A DNA stretch of 64,000 bases from Novosphingobium sp. ST904 (GCF_001298105.1 NZ_LGJH01000160.1:1-64000); one strand, 5' to 3'. Numbered from the stretch's first letter, positions 1 through 8,844 are shown. Made by a program: numbers and translations. Notes: a model not told the origin generated them from the sequence alone.

Positions 1-157
1 CGCTGGCTGGCCGTGTAATATATCCGACGACGCTGCTTCATCGCGACACTCCATCTTCCTCAAAAGATTAAAGTGTTGCCACCACCCGTTGAACCCACCG
101 GCGTAAGCCGCCATCCCAGCGCAAGCTGAAACAACGGCCAATAAACGATGCCCGCGT

Positions 158-949
158 TCAGCGCCCCTTGAACACCGGACTGCGCTTTTCGGCAAAGGCC
201 GTGACGCCCTCCACGAAATCCTCCGTGCGGGAGGCGTCGCGCTGGCCGAGGCGTTCGTTGGTGAGCGCCTGTTCCAACGTGCAGTCGGTCGCCGCCCAGG
301 CGACCTGCTTGATCCGGCGCAGCGACCATGGGCCTTGCGCCAGTTCGCCCGCCAGCGCGAGGGCAGCGGCATCGAGGTCTTCGTCAGGCACCACGCGGTT
401 GACGAGGCCCCATTCCAGCGCCCTGGCGGCGGGGAGACGCTCGCCCAGCAGCATCATTTCCATGGCGCGCACGCGGCCCACCGCGCGGGTCAGCAGCCAC
501 GAGGAACCGCCATCGGGCACAAGGCCGACGTGGCGGAAGGCCTGAAGGAAGAAGCCGCTTTCGGCGCAGAGGATCAGGTCGCCCGCCATGGCGAGGCCCG
601 CGCCCACGCCCGCTGCCGCGCCGCGAACGGCGGTGACGACCGGTTGCTCCATGTTGCGCATGGCGATGATGACCGGATTGAAGTGACGATCCAGCAGCGT
701 GCCCACGTCGCGGCGCGGATCGGCCAGCATGTCGGACGCATCGCCGAGATTCGCGCCCGAGCAGAACGCCTTGCCCTCGCCCGTCAGCACCACCGCCCGT
801 GCCTCGAACGAGGCGCGGGTCATGGCGTCGAACAATTCCTCGCCCATCTGCGCGGAGCCGGCATTGCGGGTGGCGGGATCGTTCATCGAAACCCGCGCGA
901 CACCGTTTTCGAGGCTGTAGAGGACTTTCTCGTAGGTCATTTCAGGCAT
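158..949 (-). CDS. Enoyl-CoA hydratase/isomerase (crotonase family)
   Basis: A 263-residue protein of normal crotonase length. It should hydrate or isomerise an unsaturated acyl-CoA in the cytoplasm. The oxyanion-hole segment FCSGANLGD and the glycine-rich AAAGVGAGLAMAGD stretch are present. The second active-site segment reads GLVPDGGSSW, the Asp-containing form seen in PaaG-like isomerase/hydratases rather than the paired glutamates of classical crotonase. The ATG at 949 is used; an ATG three codons downstream (940) is an alternative. It lies 21 bases downstream of the nitronate monooxygenase gene on the same strand, so the two are probably co-transcribed. The exact acyl-CoA substrate cannot be read from the sequence. 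Confidence 0.9.
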   Translation of the reverse strand: MPEMTYEKVLYSLENGVARVSMNDPATRNAGSAQMGEELFDAMTRASFEARAVVLTGEGKAFCSGANLGDASDMLADPRRDVGTLLDRHFNPVIIAMRNMEQPVVTAVRGAAAGVGAGLAMAGDLILCAESGFFLQAFRHVGLVPDGGSSWLLTRAVGRVRAMEMMLLGERLPAARALEWGLVNRVVPDEDLDAAALALAGELAQGPWSLRRIKQVAWAATDCTLEQALTNERLGQRDASRTEDFVEGVTAFAEKRSPVFKGR

Positions 950-970
950 CGCTCCGTAATCCGTACCGGC

Positions 971-1951
971 TCAGGCCAGCATCTTTCCGAGACGGCCATT
1001 CACGATTTCCTCGGCCTCGGCAACGATCCTGTCGATCAGTTCCTTGCAGGTGGGAACATCGTGGATCAGGCCCTGCACCATTCCGGCCCAGAAGATGCCC
1101 TTCGTGAGATCGCCGCTCTGGAGCAGTTCGCGCCCGACCGCGCCTGCCACGAGGTGGCGGATATCGTCGAAGACCGCATCGGGCCGCGCCGAAATCTCGA
1201 CGACCTCGTCGGATACGTCGTTCTTGCCGACGCGCGCGGTGTTCTTGAACTTGCGGAAGATGAGGTTGGTGCCCCGCTCGTCGTTCTCGACGTACTTGGC
1301 CTTCACGTTGTCATGGATCGGCGCTTCCCGCGTGGCGCAGAAGCGGGTGCCCATGTTGATGCCCTCCGCCCCCAGTGCCAGCGCCGCGACGAGACCGCGC
1401 CCATCGCCGAAACCGCCGCTGGCCAGCATCGGGATCTTCACCTTGTCCGCCGCCGAGGGGATCAGGATCAGGCCGGGAATGTCATCCTCGCCCGGATGGC
1501 CGGCGCATTCGAAACCATCAATCGAGATGATGTCGCAGCCGTGCTTCTCGGCCGAAAGCGCGTGGCGCACGGCGGTGCACTTGTGAAGCACGGTGATCCC
1601 GTGCGGCTTCACCATCTCCCAGATTTCGCGAACCTGCTGCGTGCCGGCGGTCTCGATGATTTTCACGCCGCCGTCGATCGCGGCCTGGGCATAGGCCTTG
1701 TAATCGGGCGGAAGGATGGTCGGGAACACGGTGATGTTCACGGCGAACGGCTTGTCGGTCATCGACCGGCAACGCTCGATCTCCTCGCGCAGGGCATGCG
1801 GGCTGGGCTGGGTGAGCGCGGTCAGCGTGCCGAGGCCGCCTGCATTGGACACGGCGCTGGCAAGTTCGGCCAGACCCACCCCCTGCATGCCGCCCTGCAC
1901 GATCGGATGCTCGATACCGAGCATCTCGGTGACGCGGGTCTTGAACGCCAT
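971..1951 (-). CDS. Nitronate monooxygenase / 2-nitropropane dioxygenase-like FMN enzyme
   Basis: A 326-residue TIM-barrel flavoprotein of the NMO family. The N-terminus has the typical IEHPIVQGGMQGVG segment. The FMN-phosphate region includes GGFGDGRGLVAALALGAEGI followed by MGTRF. The frame stays open upstream to 2185, but similarity begins only at the ATG at 1951 (MAFKTRVTEM), so that start is chosen. Members oxidise nitronates, and several sphingomonad and actinobacterial relatives sit in acyl-CoA catabolic clusters where they may act on other substrates. It is the first gene of a two-gene unit with the enoyl-CoA hydratase and is divergent from htpX. Family assignment is firm; substrate is unknown. 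Confidence 0.88.
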   Translation of the reverse strand: MAFKTRVTEMLGIEHPIVQGGMQGVGLAELASAVSNAGGLGTLTALTQPSPHALREEIERCRSMTDKPFAVNITVFPTILPPDYKAYAQAAIDGGVKIIETAGTQQVREIWEMVKPHGITVLHKCTAVRHALSAEKHGCDIISIDGFECAGHPGEDDIPGLILIPSAADKVKIPMLASGGFGDGRGLVAALALGAEGINMGTRFCATREAPIHDNVKAKYVENDERGTNLIFRKFKNTARVGKNDVSDEVVEISARPDAVFDDIRHLVAGAVGRELLQSGDLTKGIFWAGMVQGLIHDVPTCKELIDRIVAEAEEIVNGRLGKMLA

Positions 1952-2132
1952 TGCCTGTGAACTCCCAAAAAGCCTCTTTCCGGCAGTCCTAGGGGGGATT
2001 GCCGCGTTGGGGACACCCAAGGCGTAAAGGACGAAGCAATTCGCGCGGGCGATGCAGGACGCGTTCCGGATATTGAAAGCCGGCATCTGATACCCAGATC
2101 CCGCATTCCACGATTTCAGGGAGTTTGACGAA

Positions 2133-3026
2133 GTGAACGGTTTCAAGACGGCCATGCTGCTGGCGGCGCTCACGGCGCTGTTCATGGGGCTGGGCTATAT
2201 CTTCGGCGGCAGCGGCGGCGCGGCGATCGCGCTGGTCGTGGCGGCGGGGATGAACCTGTTCACCTTCTGGAACGCCGACAGCATCGTGCTCAGGATGCAC
2301 AACGCGCGCGAAGTGGACGAACGCACCGCGCCGGAGTTCTACAACCTCGTCGCCGGGCTGGCCCGCCGCGCGCAGTTGCCGATGCCGCGCGTCTATCTGG
2401 TCGAGAGCCCCAACCCGAACGCCTTCGCCACCGGCCGCAATCCCCGGAACGCCGCCGTAGCCGCGACGACCGGCCTGCTCGACATGCTGGACCGCGAGGA
2501 AGTGGCCGCGGTCATGGCTCACGAGCTTGGCCATGTGAAGAACCGCGACACCCTCATCATGACCATGGTGGCGACGATTGCCGGCGCCATCTCGATGATC
2601 GCCAACTTCGGCCTGTTCTTCGGCGGCCACCTTGGTGGAGGCAGCGGCGAGAATCGGCCCAATCCGCTCGCCGCCATGGCAGCGGTGTTCATGGCGCCTT
2701 TCGCGGCGATGATCGTGCAGATGGCGATCAGCCGCACCCGCGAATTCGGAGCGGACAAGGCCGGCGCCGAAATCAGCGGCAACCCGCGCGCCCTCGCCTC
2801 GGCGTTGGCCAGGATCGCAGGCCCTGCACAAGCCGTCCCGAACGCCGCGTCCGAGCGCAACCCGGCGGCCGCCCAGCTCTATATCGTGCCGACTTCGGTA
2901 TCGGACCTGTTCTCGACCCACCCGGCAACCGAGAAGCGCATCGCCGCGCTCATGGCGATGGAGAACCGCGGCGCGGCTTCGCCGTCACGGCGCTCCGCCT
3001 CTGCGCTCGATCCGAACCGGAGCTAG
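2133..3026 (+). CDS. htpX: HtpX membrane zinc metalloprotease (M48)
   Basis: A 297-residue inner-membrane protease for quality control of misfolded membrane proteins. Two N-terminal hydrophobic segments (about residues 5-25 and 28-45) precede the zinc motif HELGH at residues 130-134. A second hydrophobic pair follows at about 145-200, and the downstream FGAD segment after TRE supplies the expected third ligand region. Translation starts at GTG 2133, preceded by a CAGGGAG ribosome binding site. The Ala/Ser/Arg-rich C-terminal tail is typical. It is divergent from the nitronate monooxygenase gene, with about 180 bases between the two starts. Confidence 0.95.
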   Translation: MNGFKTAMLLAALTALFMGLGYIFGGSGGAAIALVVAAGMNLFTFWNADSIVLRMHNAREVDERTAPEFYNLVAGLARRAQLPMPRVYLVESPNPNAFATGRNPRNAAVAATTGLLDMLDREEVAAVMAHELGHVKNRDTLIMTMVATIAGAISMIANFGLFFGGHLGGGSGENRPNPLAAMAAVFMAPFAAMIVQMAISRTREFGADKAGAEISGNPRALASALARIAGPAQAVPNAASERNPAAAQLYIVPTSVSDLFSTHPATEKRIAALMAMENRGAASPSRRSASALDPNRS

Positions 3027-3116
3027 CGCAAGAGGCCAGCGAAACCGGGGCAGGCGCCGCCAGCAAGGAGCGCCCGCCCCTTCCTCCCGACCGCCCCCGA
3101 TCCCTCGTTTCAAAAA

Positions 3117-3142
3117 GCGCGTCCACGATGCTCGGGACGCGC
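3117..3142 (-). terminator. Hairpin with minus-strand T-run between htpX and the Rieske gene
   Basis: GCGCGTCC (3117-3124) pairs perfectly with GGACGCGC (3135-3142). On the plus strand the hairpin is preceded by five A residues. Read on the minus strand it is therefore an 8-bp GC stem followed by TTTTTGAAA, the form of an intrinsic terminator. No annotated minus-strand gene ends here, so it may stop antisense transcription or be coincidental. Confidence 0.4.
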
Positions 3143-3167
3143 CCGGCCATTGCCTGCCTCGCCCACG

Positions 3168-3185
3168 GTTGTACATTCGTTCAAC
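3168..3185. promoter_or_regulatory. Operator-like palindrome upstream of Rieske gene
   Basis: The 18-bp element has half-sites GTTGTAC and GTTCAAC that pair at six of seven positions around a 4-bp centre. An overlapping perfect repeat, CATTCGT/ACGAATG, sits at 3174-3180 and 3186-3192. The size and layout fit a TetR- or MarR-type operator. It lies about 30 bases upstream of the start chosen at 3217, where a repressor would block the promoter or early transcript. The regulator is not identifiable from the immediate neighbours. Confidence 0.45.
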
Positions 3186-3203
3186 ACGAATGAAGAACCA
3201 TCT

Positions 3204-3209
3204 GAGAGG
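3204..3209 (+). promoter_or_regulatory. Ribosome binding site that decides the Rieske start
   Basis: GAGAGG lies seven bases before the GTG at 3217. The upstream in-frame starts (TTG 3169, ATG 3190) have no Shine-Dalgarno sequence and lie within or just after the palindromes, so the GTG is the better start. Confidence 0.6.
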
Positions 3210-3216
3210 TGTCGGA

Positions 3217-4632
3217 GTGCTTAAATCTGTCGACGGCGGGCTGCGGTCCGTCCCGTTTCCGATCGATGATCCCGAACGGATCCCGGTCAAGCGCTACTAC
3301 GACGCCGAGTTCTACCAGGCGGAGCTTGATCATCTGTGGCCTCACGTCTGGCAGATGGCCTGCCGCGAGGAACAGATCCCCGAAGTAGGCGACTGGATCG
3401 AGTACGAGAACGTCGGCAAGTCCGTCATCATCGTGCGCACCGCCAGCGGCGTGAAGGCGTTCCATAACGCCTGCCGCCATCGCGGCGTGCCGTTCGCGGG
3501 CGGCACCGGCAATGCCCATGGCAACTGCTCGAAGTCAGGCTTCGTCTGCCCGTTCCACGGCTGGCGCTGGAACATGGACGGCGAATCCACGCAGGTCTAC
3601 GGCAAGCACATGTTCTCGGAGCGTCAGCTCCAGGAAGACGACATCAACCTGATCCCCTGCCGCGCCGAGACTTTCATCGGCTGCGTATGGATCAATCATG
3701 ACCATGACGCACCTTCCGTGCGGGAATCGCTCGGCCCGATCGCCGAAAACCTCGAAGCGCGCGGGCTCGACAAGATGCGGGCCGAATGGTGCTACGGCGC
3801 CGTGCTGCCGGCCAACTGGAAGATCGCGATGGAAGCCTTCATGGAAGGCTACCACGTGATGCAGACGCATCCGCAGCTACAGCACGCCGCGCCGATGATG
3901 TACGATTCCATGTACAAGACCCCGCGCGGCCCGGTTCCGATCATGGCCGAAGCCCACCTCTCCTATCGCGAGAACCAGGAGTTGCAGGTCAACTCGATGG
4001 CGCTCCTCAGCGAAGGCATGGCGGGCATGGTCCACGAAAAGGAAGTGGAAATCGCCCGCGGCCTCATCGGCATCGAGGAAGGCCTGCCCGAAGACCAGAA
4101 CATGGCGATGTTCCACTGGCTCGGCATCGTCATGCACCAGATCACGGAGCAGCTCAAAGCACGCGGCGAGCCGGTGCCCGATCTTTGCACGCTGTCGCAG
4201 ACGCACCCCGTCAATGCGGTGGAATTCCTCTTCCCGCACTACTTCCTGCTGCCGTACTTCACCTCGATGTCGGCCTACCGCATTCGCCCGCTGGGCCCGG
4301 AAAGCTGCTACTTCGAAATCTGGTCGCTCACTTACTGCCCGGAAGGCAAAGAGCCGGAACCCATCATGGAGCCGGTCGACCTGCCTTACAACAGCCCCGA
4401 ATTCCCGCCGATCCCGCGGCAGGACTATGGCAACATCCCCATCCAGCAGAAGGGGCTGCACGCCACCGGGTTCGAATTCATGCGCCTGTCCAAGGACGTC
4501 GAAGGCATGATCAGCAATTACCAGCGGATCGTGGACGGCTATCTGAAAGGCGTGCCGCAGGACAAGCTCGCCAAAGCCATCCACAAGCTCGGCGGCAACT
4601 TCGACGGGAAGATCGAGGATCTCGGCTTCTGA
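3217..4632 (+). CDS. Rieske 2Fe-2S aromatic ring-hydroxylating oxygenase, alpha subunit
   Basis: From GTG 3217 the protein has 471 residues, the size of a large oxygenase subunit. The Rieske cluster ligands are C86, H88, C111 and H114 (CRH and CPFH). The gap between the two pairs is 22 residues, longer than the usual 15-17. The mononuclear iron region contains EGYHVMQTH with H213 and H218. No ferredoxin, reductase or small subunit lies nearby, so the electron donor must be encoded elsewhere. Expression is probably controlled through the palindrome at 3168-3185. A GC hairpin follows the stop codon. The family is certain. The substrate (aromatic, steroid or other polycyclic) is not determined, and an O-demethylase role is also possible. 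Confidence 0.9.
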   Translation: MLKSVDGGLRSVPFPIDDPERIPVKRYYDAEFYQAELDHLWPHVWQMACREEQIPEVGDWIEYENVGKSVIIVRTASGVKAFHNACRHRGVPFAGGTGNAHGNCSKSGFVCPFHGWRWNMDGESTQVYGKHMFSERQLQEDDINLIPCRAETFIGCVWINHDHDAPSVRESLGPIAENLEARGLDKMRAEWCYGAVLPANWKIAMEAFMEGYHVMQTHPQLQHAAPMMYDSMYKTPRGPVPIMAEAHLSYRENQELQVNSMALLSEGMAGMVHEKEVEIARGLIGIEEGLPEDQNMAMFHWLGIVMHQITEQLKARGEPVPDLCTLSQTHPVNAVEFLFPHYFLLPYFTSMSAYRIRPLGPESCYFEIWSLTYCPEGKEPEPIMEPVDLPYNSPEFPPIPRQDYGNIPIQQKGLHATGFEFMRLSKDVEGMISNYQRIVDGYLKGVPQDKLAKAIHKLGGNFDGKIEDLGF

Positions 4633-4640
4633 TAGCGGCC

Positions 4641-4668
4641 GGAGCCCTGCCCGTCCGGGCGGGGCTCC
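4641..4668 (+). terminator. GC hairpin after Rieske gene
   Basis: GGAGCC (4641-4646) pairs with GGCTCC (4663-4668), and an inner CCCG/CGGG stem extends it. It begins eight bases after the stop codon. Only a weak T-content tail follows, so termination efficiency is uncertain. Confidence 0.5.
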
Positions 4669-4735
4669 CTCCCCTTGATCCCGCGTTCCGGCAGGATGGC
4701 CCTGACCGCCATCACCGGAATGCGGATCGGCCTGC

Positions 4736-5551
4736 TCAGTCGGCCCCGGCTTCGCCGGTCAGCGCCGCGACCAGCGCCTTGACCTTCTTCTGCCGCCATT
4801 GCGGCAGCGGCGCCACCAGCCAGTATCCGCGCCGGGACGGAACGGTGGCCTGAATGGCGGCGCGTTCGTCCGCCCCCATCAAGCCCCGCGCCAGCAGCCC
4901 CGGAACGCGCGCGCGGCCCAGCCCGGAACGCGCCGCCGCAATCGCCTGACCGGCATCGCTGACGGCGATCGCGGGCTTGGCCTCCTCGTTCTCCTGGCCC
5001 AGTTCGCCGCCGGGCGTGGGATCGCCCGGCCAGCCGATCCAGTCTCCCACACCGACTTCGACCCATTCGGCCGCGCCCAGTGCAGCGCCTTCCAGTTCGC
5101 CGGGCCCATCGGTCCAGCGGACGGCGAGATCGAGGTTGGCCTCGGTGAAATCGGTCAGTTCGCCATCGACGATCACGTAGCGCACCTGCGGATTGTCGGC
5201 ACGGAACTGCGCAAGGCGCGGCGCCAGCCATGCGGCGAAGAATTCGCGCGGCGCGGCGATGGTATAGACATGGCTGGATTGCCCGGCTTGCATGGCCTGC
5301 ACGGCATCCTCGAAATGCAGGAAACCGGTCCTCAGCGCGGCCAGCCCCGCCCCCGCTTCCTCGGTCAGTTCCAGACCCTTGCTGGTGCGGCGGAACAGGA
5401 CCACGCCGAGGAGATCCTCAAGGGCGCGAATCTGCTGACCGACGGCGGCGGGAGTCACCGCCAGTTCGTCGGCCGCGCGGGTGAAGGAAAGGTGGCGTGC
5501 CGCTGCATCGAAAACGCGCAGGGCATTGAGGGGCAGGTGCGTGCGCTTCAT
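4736..5551 (-). CDS. LysR-family transcriptional regulator (GcvA-like)
   Basis: A 271-residue LysR regulator. The N-terminus has the GcvA-type opening LNALRVFDAAARHLSFTRAA and a winged helix-turn-helix over about residues 5-65. The effector domain follows and is slightly short for the family (usual 290-310), with a C-terminus ending shortly after residue 265. It is convergent with the Rieske gene, and its own start is 121 bases from the apaG stop, so its target is not indicated by a divergent partner. The regulon is unknown. It could act on the neighbouring Rieske gene, but nothing in the sequence shows this. Confidence 0.9.
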   Translation of the reverse strand: MKRTHLPLNALRVFDAAARHLSFTRAADELAVTPAAVGQQIRALEDLLGVVLFRRTSKGLELTEEAGAGLAALRTGFLHFEDAVQAMQAGQSSHVYTIAAPREFFAAWLAPRLAQFRADNPQVRYVIVDGELTDFTEANLDLAVRWTDGPGELEGAALGAAEWVEVGVGDWIGWPGDPTPGGELGQENEEAKPAIAVSDAGQAIAAARSGLGRARVPGLLARGLMGADERAAIQATVPSRRGYWLVAPLPQWRQKKVKALVAALTGEAGAD

Positions 5552-5672
5552 GGAAGTTCCCTATGCGCAGTCGCCATAGCGGGCAATGGGCATCTGGAAT
5601 GTATTGGCCGTCGGGAAGGTTCTGCCGCAACCCCGGCGAGTGCGATGCCGCAATCCCGGCGAAGGCGATGCC

Positions 5673-6071
5673 TCAACCCGCCGTTGCGGGAGCGGCCAGC
5701 GGGAAGAAGGGAATTGCCGCCTCCACCTGCTCGCCGTCGCTTCGCGTGAAGGTATAGTACCCCTCCATCGAGCCCTGCGGGGTCGAAAGCGGGCAGCCCG
5801 ACACGTAATCGTGGCTGGCGCCGGGGCGAATGACCGGCTGTTCGCCGACGATGCCTTCACCCTCGACGATGCTGACATCGCCTTTTCCGTCCGTGATGCG
5901 CCAGTGCCGGGTGAGAAGCTGGAGCGTATCGTCCGAATCATTCTCGATGCGGATGTGATAGACCCAGAACCACTTGCCCGCCTCAATCCGAGATTGCTCG
6001 GGCAGGAAATTCACGGCGACCCTGACAGTCACGCCGTCGGTCAGTGCGGTATGCTGGAACAGTTCCTTCAT
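5673..6071 (-). CDS. apaG: ApaG protein
   Basis: A 132-residue single-domain protein of ApaG length with a fibronectin-III-like beta fold. Typical segments are WVYHIRIEN, LLTRHWRITD, GEGIVGEQPVIRPG and MEGYYTF. ApaG is linked to Mg/Co homeostasis and diadenosine tetraphosphate metabolism in enterobacteria, but its molecular role is unresolved. It follows metZ on the same strand, a conserved arrangement in alphaproteobacteria, with about 170 bases between them. Confidence 0.95.
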   Translation of the reverse strand: MKELFQHTALTDGVTVRVAVNFLPEQSRIEAGKWFWVYHIRIENDSDDTLQLLTRHWRITDGKGDVSIVEGEGIVGEQPVIRPGASHDYVSGCPLSTPQGSMEGYYTFTRSDGEQVEAAIPFFPLAAPATAG

Positions 6072-6239
6072 AACACCCGCCAGCCTAACGACGAATCGGG
6101 ATGCCTACAACAGGCTAGGCGGCCACGCCTGTCCCGGATGCGATCACCTTTGGCCACATTCCGGCGAAGCGCCGGCCGGACAGGAAACAACATCCATATC
6201 CGGCCGATTCACCGCCCGAAAAGCAAGGTATTGCAGGCC

Positions 6240-7448
6240 TCAGAGCCCCGCCCTGGTCAGTGCCTGGTCGAGATCCTCGATGATGTCGTCGGCATCTTCC
6301 AGGCCCACGTTGATGCGCAGCATCCCCTCGGAGATGCCCATGGCCTCGCGGCCTTCCGGCCCCATGTTGTGGTGCGTGGTGGATGCCGGGTGGCACATCA
6401 GCGAGCGCGAGTCGCCGATGTTGTTCGAGATGTCGACCAGTTCCAGCGCGTCGAGCAAGGCATGGGCCTGCTCGCGTCCGCCATCGACGATGAAGCTGAA
6501 GATCGGGCCGCAGGCATCCATCTGCTTGCGGGCCAGCGCCTGCTGCGGATGGCTGTCGAGCCAGGGATGCAGGATCCGCGGCACCCGGCCAGCAACGAAC
6601 TCACCGACCTTCAGCGCGTTCTCGCTCTGCTTCTTCGCCCGCAGGTCAAGCGTTTCGAGACCCTTGAGCACGACCCAGGCATTGAACGGCGAAAGATTGG
6701 GGCCGGTGTTGCGCTGGAACGGCAGGAGCTTGTCGTTGATGAATTCCTCGGTGCCGCAAACGGCGCCCGCCAGAACGCGGCCCTGCCCGTCCATCAGCTT
6801 GGTGGCCGAATAGGCAACGACATCCACGCCGAACTCCATCGGACGCTGGAGAACCGGCGAACAGAACGCATTGTCGACCACGGTGGTGATGCCGTGCGCC
6901 TTGGCGATCGCGCAGATGCCTTCGATGTCGGCAATGTCCATCGTCGGATTGGCGGGCGATTCGAAGAAGAACACCTTGGTGTTAGGCCGGATCGCCGCTT
7001 CCCATGCAGCCGTATCGGTCGCGTCGATCACGGTGACGTCGATGCCGAAACGCGGCAGCAGGCTATCGCCCAGCCAGCGGCACGAACCGAAAGCGGCGCG
7101 CGCGGAAACCATGTGGTCGCCGGCCGAAAGCTGGCACAGCAGCGCCGCCGTCATCGCGGCCATGCCGGAAGCCTGCGTGCGGCAGGCATCGGCACCCTCA
7201 AGCAGCGCGATGCGCTCTTCCAGCATCTGCACCGTCGGGTTCTGCAACCGCGAGTACGTCATGCCGTCGTCCTCGCCCATGAAGCGGGCGGCGACCGTGG
7301 CTGCGTCGTCGTAGCTGTAGCCCGAAGTGAGGAACAGCGCTTCGCTGGTCTCCCCCATTTCGGAGCGCCAGGTGCCCCCGCGGATCGCGCGGGTGGCAGG
7401 GCGCCAGTTGCGGGTCTTGGTGCGGTCCTGTCCGGTGGTGCGTTTCAT
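6240..7448 (-). CDS. metZ: O-succinylhomoserine sulfhydrylase
   Basis: A 402-residue PLP enzyme of the Cys/Met metabolism family. It converts O-succinylhomoserine and sulfide to homocysteine in methionine synthesis. The N-terminal signature TRAIRGGTWRSEMGETSEALFLTSGYSY, seen here in parts, is typical of MetZ rather than MetB or MetC. The PLP lysine is K217 in YSATKLMDGQGRV. The adjacent NPT and DNAF segments are conserved. It is transcribed with apaG and is divergent from the glycosyltransferase gene at 7558. No SAM or SAH riboswitch was recognised upstream. Confidence 0.95.
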   Translation of the reverse strand: MKRTTGQDRTKTRNWRPATRAIRGGTWRSEMGETSEALFLTSGYSYDDAATVAARFMGEDDGMTYSRLQNPTVQMLEERIALLEGADACRTQASGMAAMTAALLCQLSAGDHMVSARAAFGSCRWLGDSLLPRFGIDVTVIDATDTAAWEAAIRPNTKVFFFESPANPTMDIADIEGICAIAKAHGITTVVDNAFCSPVLQRPMEFGVDVVAYSATKLMDGQGRVLAGAVCGTEEFINDKLLPFQRNTGPNLSPFNAWVVLKGLETLDLRAKKQSENALKVGEFVAGRVPRILHPWLDSHPQQALARKQMDACGPIFSFIVDGGREQAHALLDALELVDISNNIGDSRSLMCHPASTTHHNMGPEGREAMGISEGMLRINVGLEDADDIIEDLDQALTRAGL

Positions 7449-7557
7449 GGGCCATGCCTCTAGGATCGTGAGCGACGCAGTGCAAGTCTAGGTGCCGTTC
7501 AACCCCATCTCAGCCGGCCTTGCAGTCGCTCGCTTTCCTCCCTATTCCGCCGAGCCG

Positions 7558-8841
7558 ATGCCGACCGTTTCCCGTAATGACCGAGACCCGATCGGCTGGA
7601 GCCTGATCGTGACGGGCCTGTTCCTGGCCCTCACCCTGTTCCGCATTTCCGAGCCGGGACGGTACTACTTCGACGAGATCCATTACGTTCCCGCAGCGCT
7701 CAAGCTGCTGGACATGGCTCCCGCCAATCGCGAGCATCCGATGTTCGCCAAGGAAGTGATCGCCGGGTTCATCGCCCTCATCGGCGACCGGCCCTTTGCA
7801 TGGCGCATCGGCCCGGTGCTCTTCGGAACGTTCGGCCTGCTGGCCTTTTCGCGCTTCATCTGGCTCATTTCCGGCCGCCGCCGCGCCGCGATCACCGCCA
7901 CGGTGCTTCTCGCGACCAATTTCACATGGTTCGTGCAAAGCCGGATCGCGATGCTCGACATGGTGGAGGCGTCGCTCTGCATGGTCGGCCTCTGGCAGTT
8001 CGCCGCCGCGCTTCGATCGGGTTCGGCAGGAGCCGCAAGGGCGCGGCTGGCGATGACGGGGATCGCGCTGGGGCTGTCTCTGGGCGCCAAGTGGAGCAGC
8101 GCACCGGCGCTCGCCATTCCCGGGCTCTGGTTCCTGACCCTGCGCATCCGGGAGAACGGCTGGAAGATCGTCGGCCGCAGGAAAGCAGGCCCGATTCCCG
8201 GGATATCGCTGATCGAGGCGGGGTTCTGGCTCGGCCTGCTACCCCTGGCGGTCTATTGGGCGACCTACCTGCCCGCGATGTTCTATAGCGTTCGTCCCGT
8301 CTCACCCTGGGGCTTCATCGAACAGCACCGCCACATGATAGCGCTGCAGGACAGCGTGAAGAAGCTCCACCCCTATCGCAGCCAGTGGTACCAGTGGATG
8401 GTCGACTGGCGGCCGATCTGGTACCAGTTCGAGAGTATCGACGGGCGTCAGCATGGCATCGTCATGCTCGGCAACCCGTTCTCCATGATCGCGGGACTTT
8501 TCGCCCTGATCTGGAGCATCTGGGCCGCGATGTTCCGCCGCCGATCGGAGCTCACGGTGCTCATCGCGCTCTATGCCGGGACGCTGGGCATGTGGATCAT
8601 CAACGGCAAGCCCATCCAGTTCTACTATCACTATCTGCTGCCTGGCGCTTTCCTCATGGCCATTCTGGCATTCGCTCTGGATGCCCTGTGGGATCGCCCC
8701 GACAAGTGGCGCCGTGCCGGAACGATAGCCATGTGGGGCTCCGTCGGCATGTTCGTCCTGTTCTACCCGATCATTTCAGGCGCCCCGCTGCCCACCAAGG
8801 AATTCTACAATTTCTGGATGTGGCTGCCGAACTGGCGCTGA
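7558..8841 (+). CDS. GT39-family protein O-mannosyltransferase-like membrane glycosyltransferase
   Basis: From ATG 7558 the protein has 427 residues. A GTG at 7492 would add 22 residues lacking family similarity; neither start has a strong ribosome binding site. It is polytopic, with about nine to ten hydrophobic segments. The first external loop has the YFDEIHYVPAA segment and the EHPMFAKE motif characteristic of bacterial PMT enzymes. These use polyprenyl-phosphate mannose to glycosylate secreted proteins or surface glycans. The GT2-GtrA gene that could make the lipid-linked donor lies just beyond on the opposite strand, with the YjdF-like gene between them and only three bases separating the convergent stops. 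Confidence 0.85.
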   Translation: MPTVSRNDRDPIGWSLIVTGLFLALTLFRISEPGRYYFDEIHYVPAALKLLDMAPANREHPMFAKEVIAGFIALIGDRPFAWRIGPVLFGTFGLLAFSRFIWLISGRRRAAITATVLLATNFTWFVQSRIAMLDMVEASLCMVGLWQFAAALRSGSAGAARARLAMTGIALGLSLGAKWSSAPALAIPGLWFLTLRIRENGWKIVGRRKAGPIPGISLIEAGFWLGLLPLAVYWATYLPAMFYSVRPVSPWGFIEQHRHMIALQDSVKKLHPYRSQWYQWMVDWRPIWYQFESIDGRQHGIVMLGNPFSMIAGLFALIWSIWAAMFRRRSELTVLIALYAGTLGMWIINGKPIQFYYHYLLPGAFLMAILAFALDALWDRPDKWRRAGTIAMWGSVGMFVLFYPIISGAPLPTKEFYNFWMWLPNWR

Positions 8842-8844
8842 TCC

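Noticed and set aside
1..157. Gene in the first 157 bases
   Set aside because: No supported frame, only shadow ORFs and the end of the window. Nothing identifiable.
335..1960. Plus-strand open frame of 541 codons
   Set aside because: It is antisense to the enoyl-CoA hydratase and nitronate monooxygenase genes, has shadow-type composition (His/Arg/Gly-rich) and no family motifs.
5586..7463. Plus-strand open frame of 625 codons
   Set aside because: It is antisense to apaG and metZ, which have clear family motifs.
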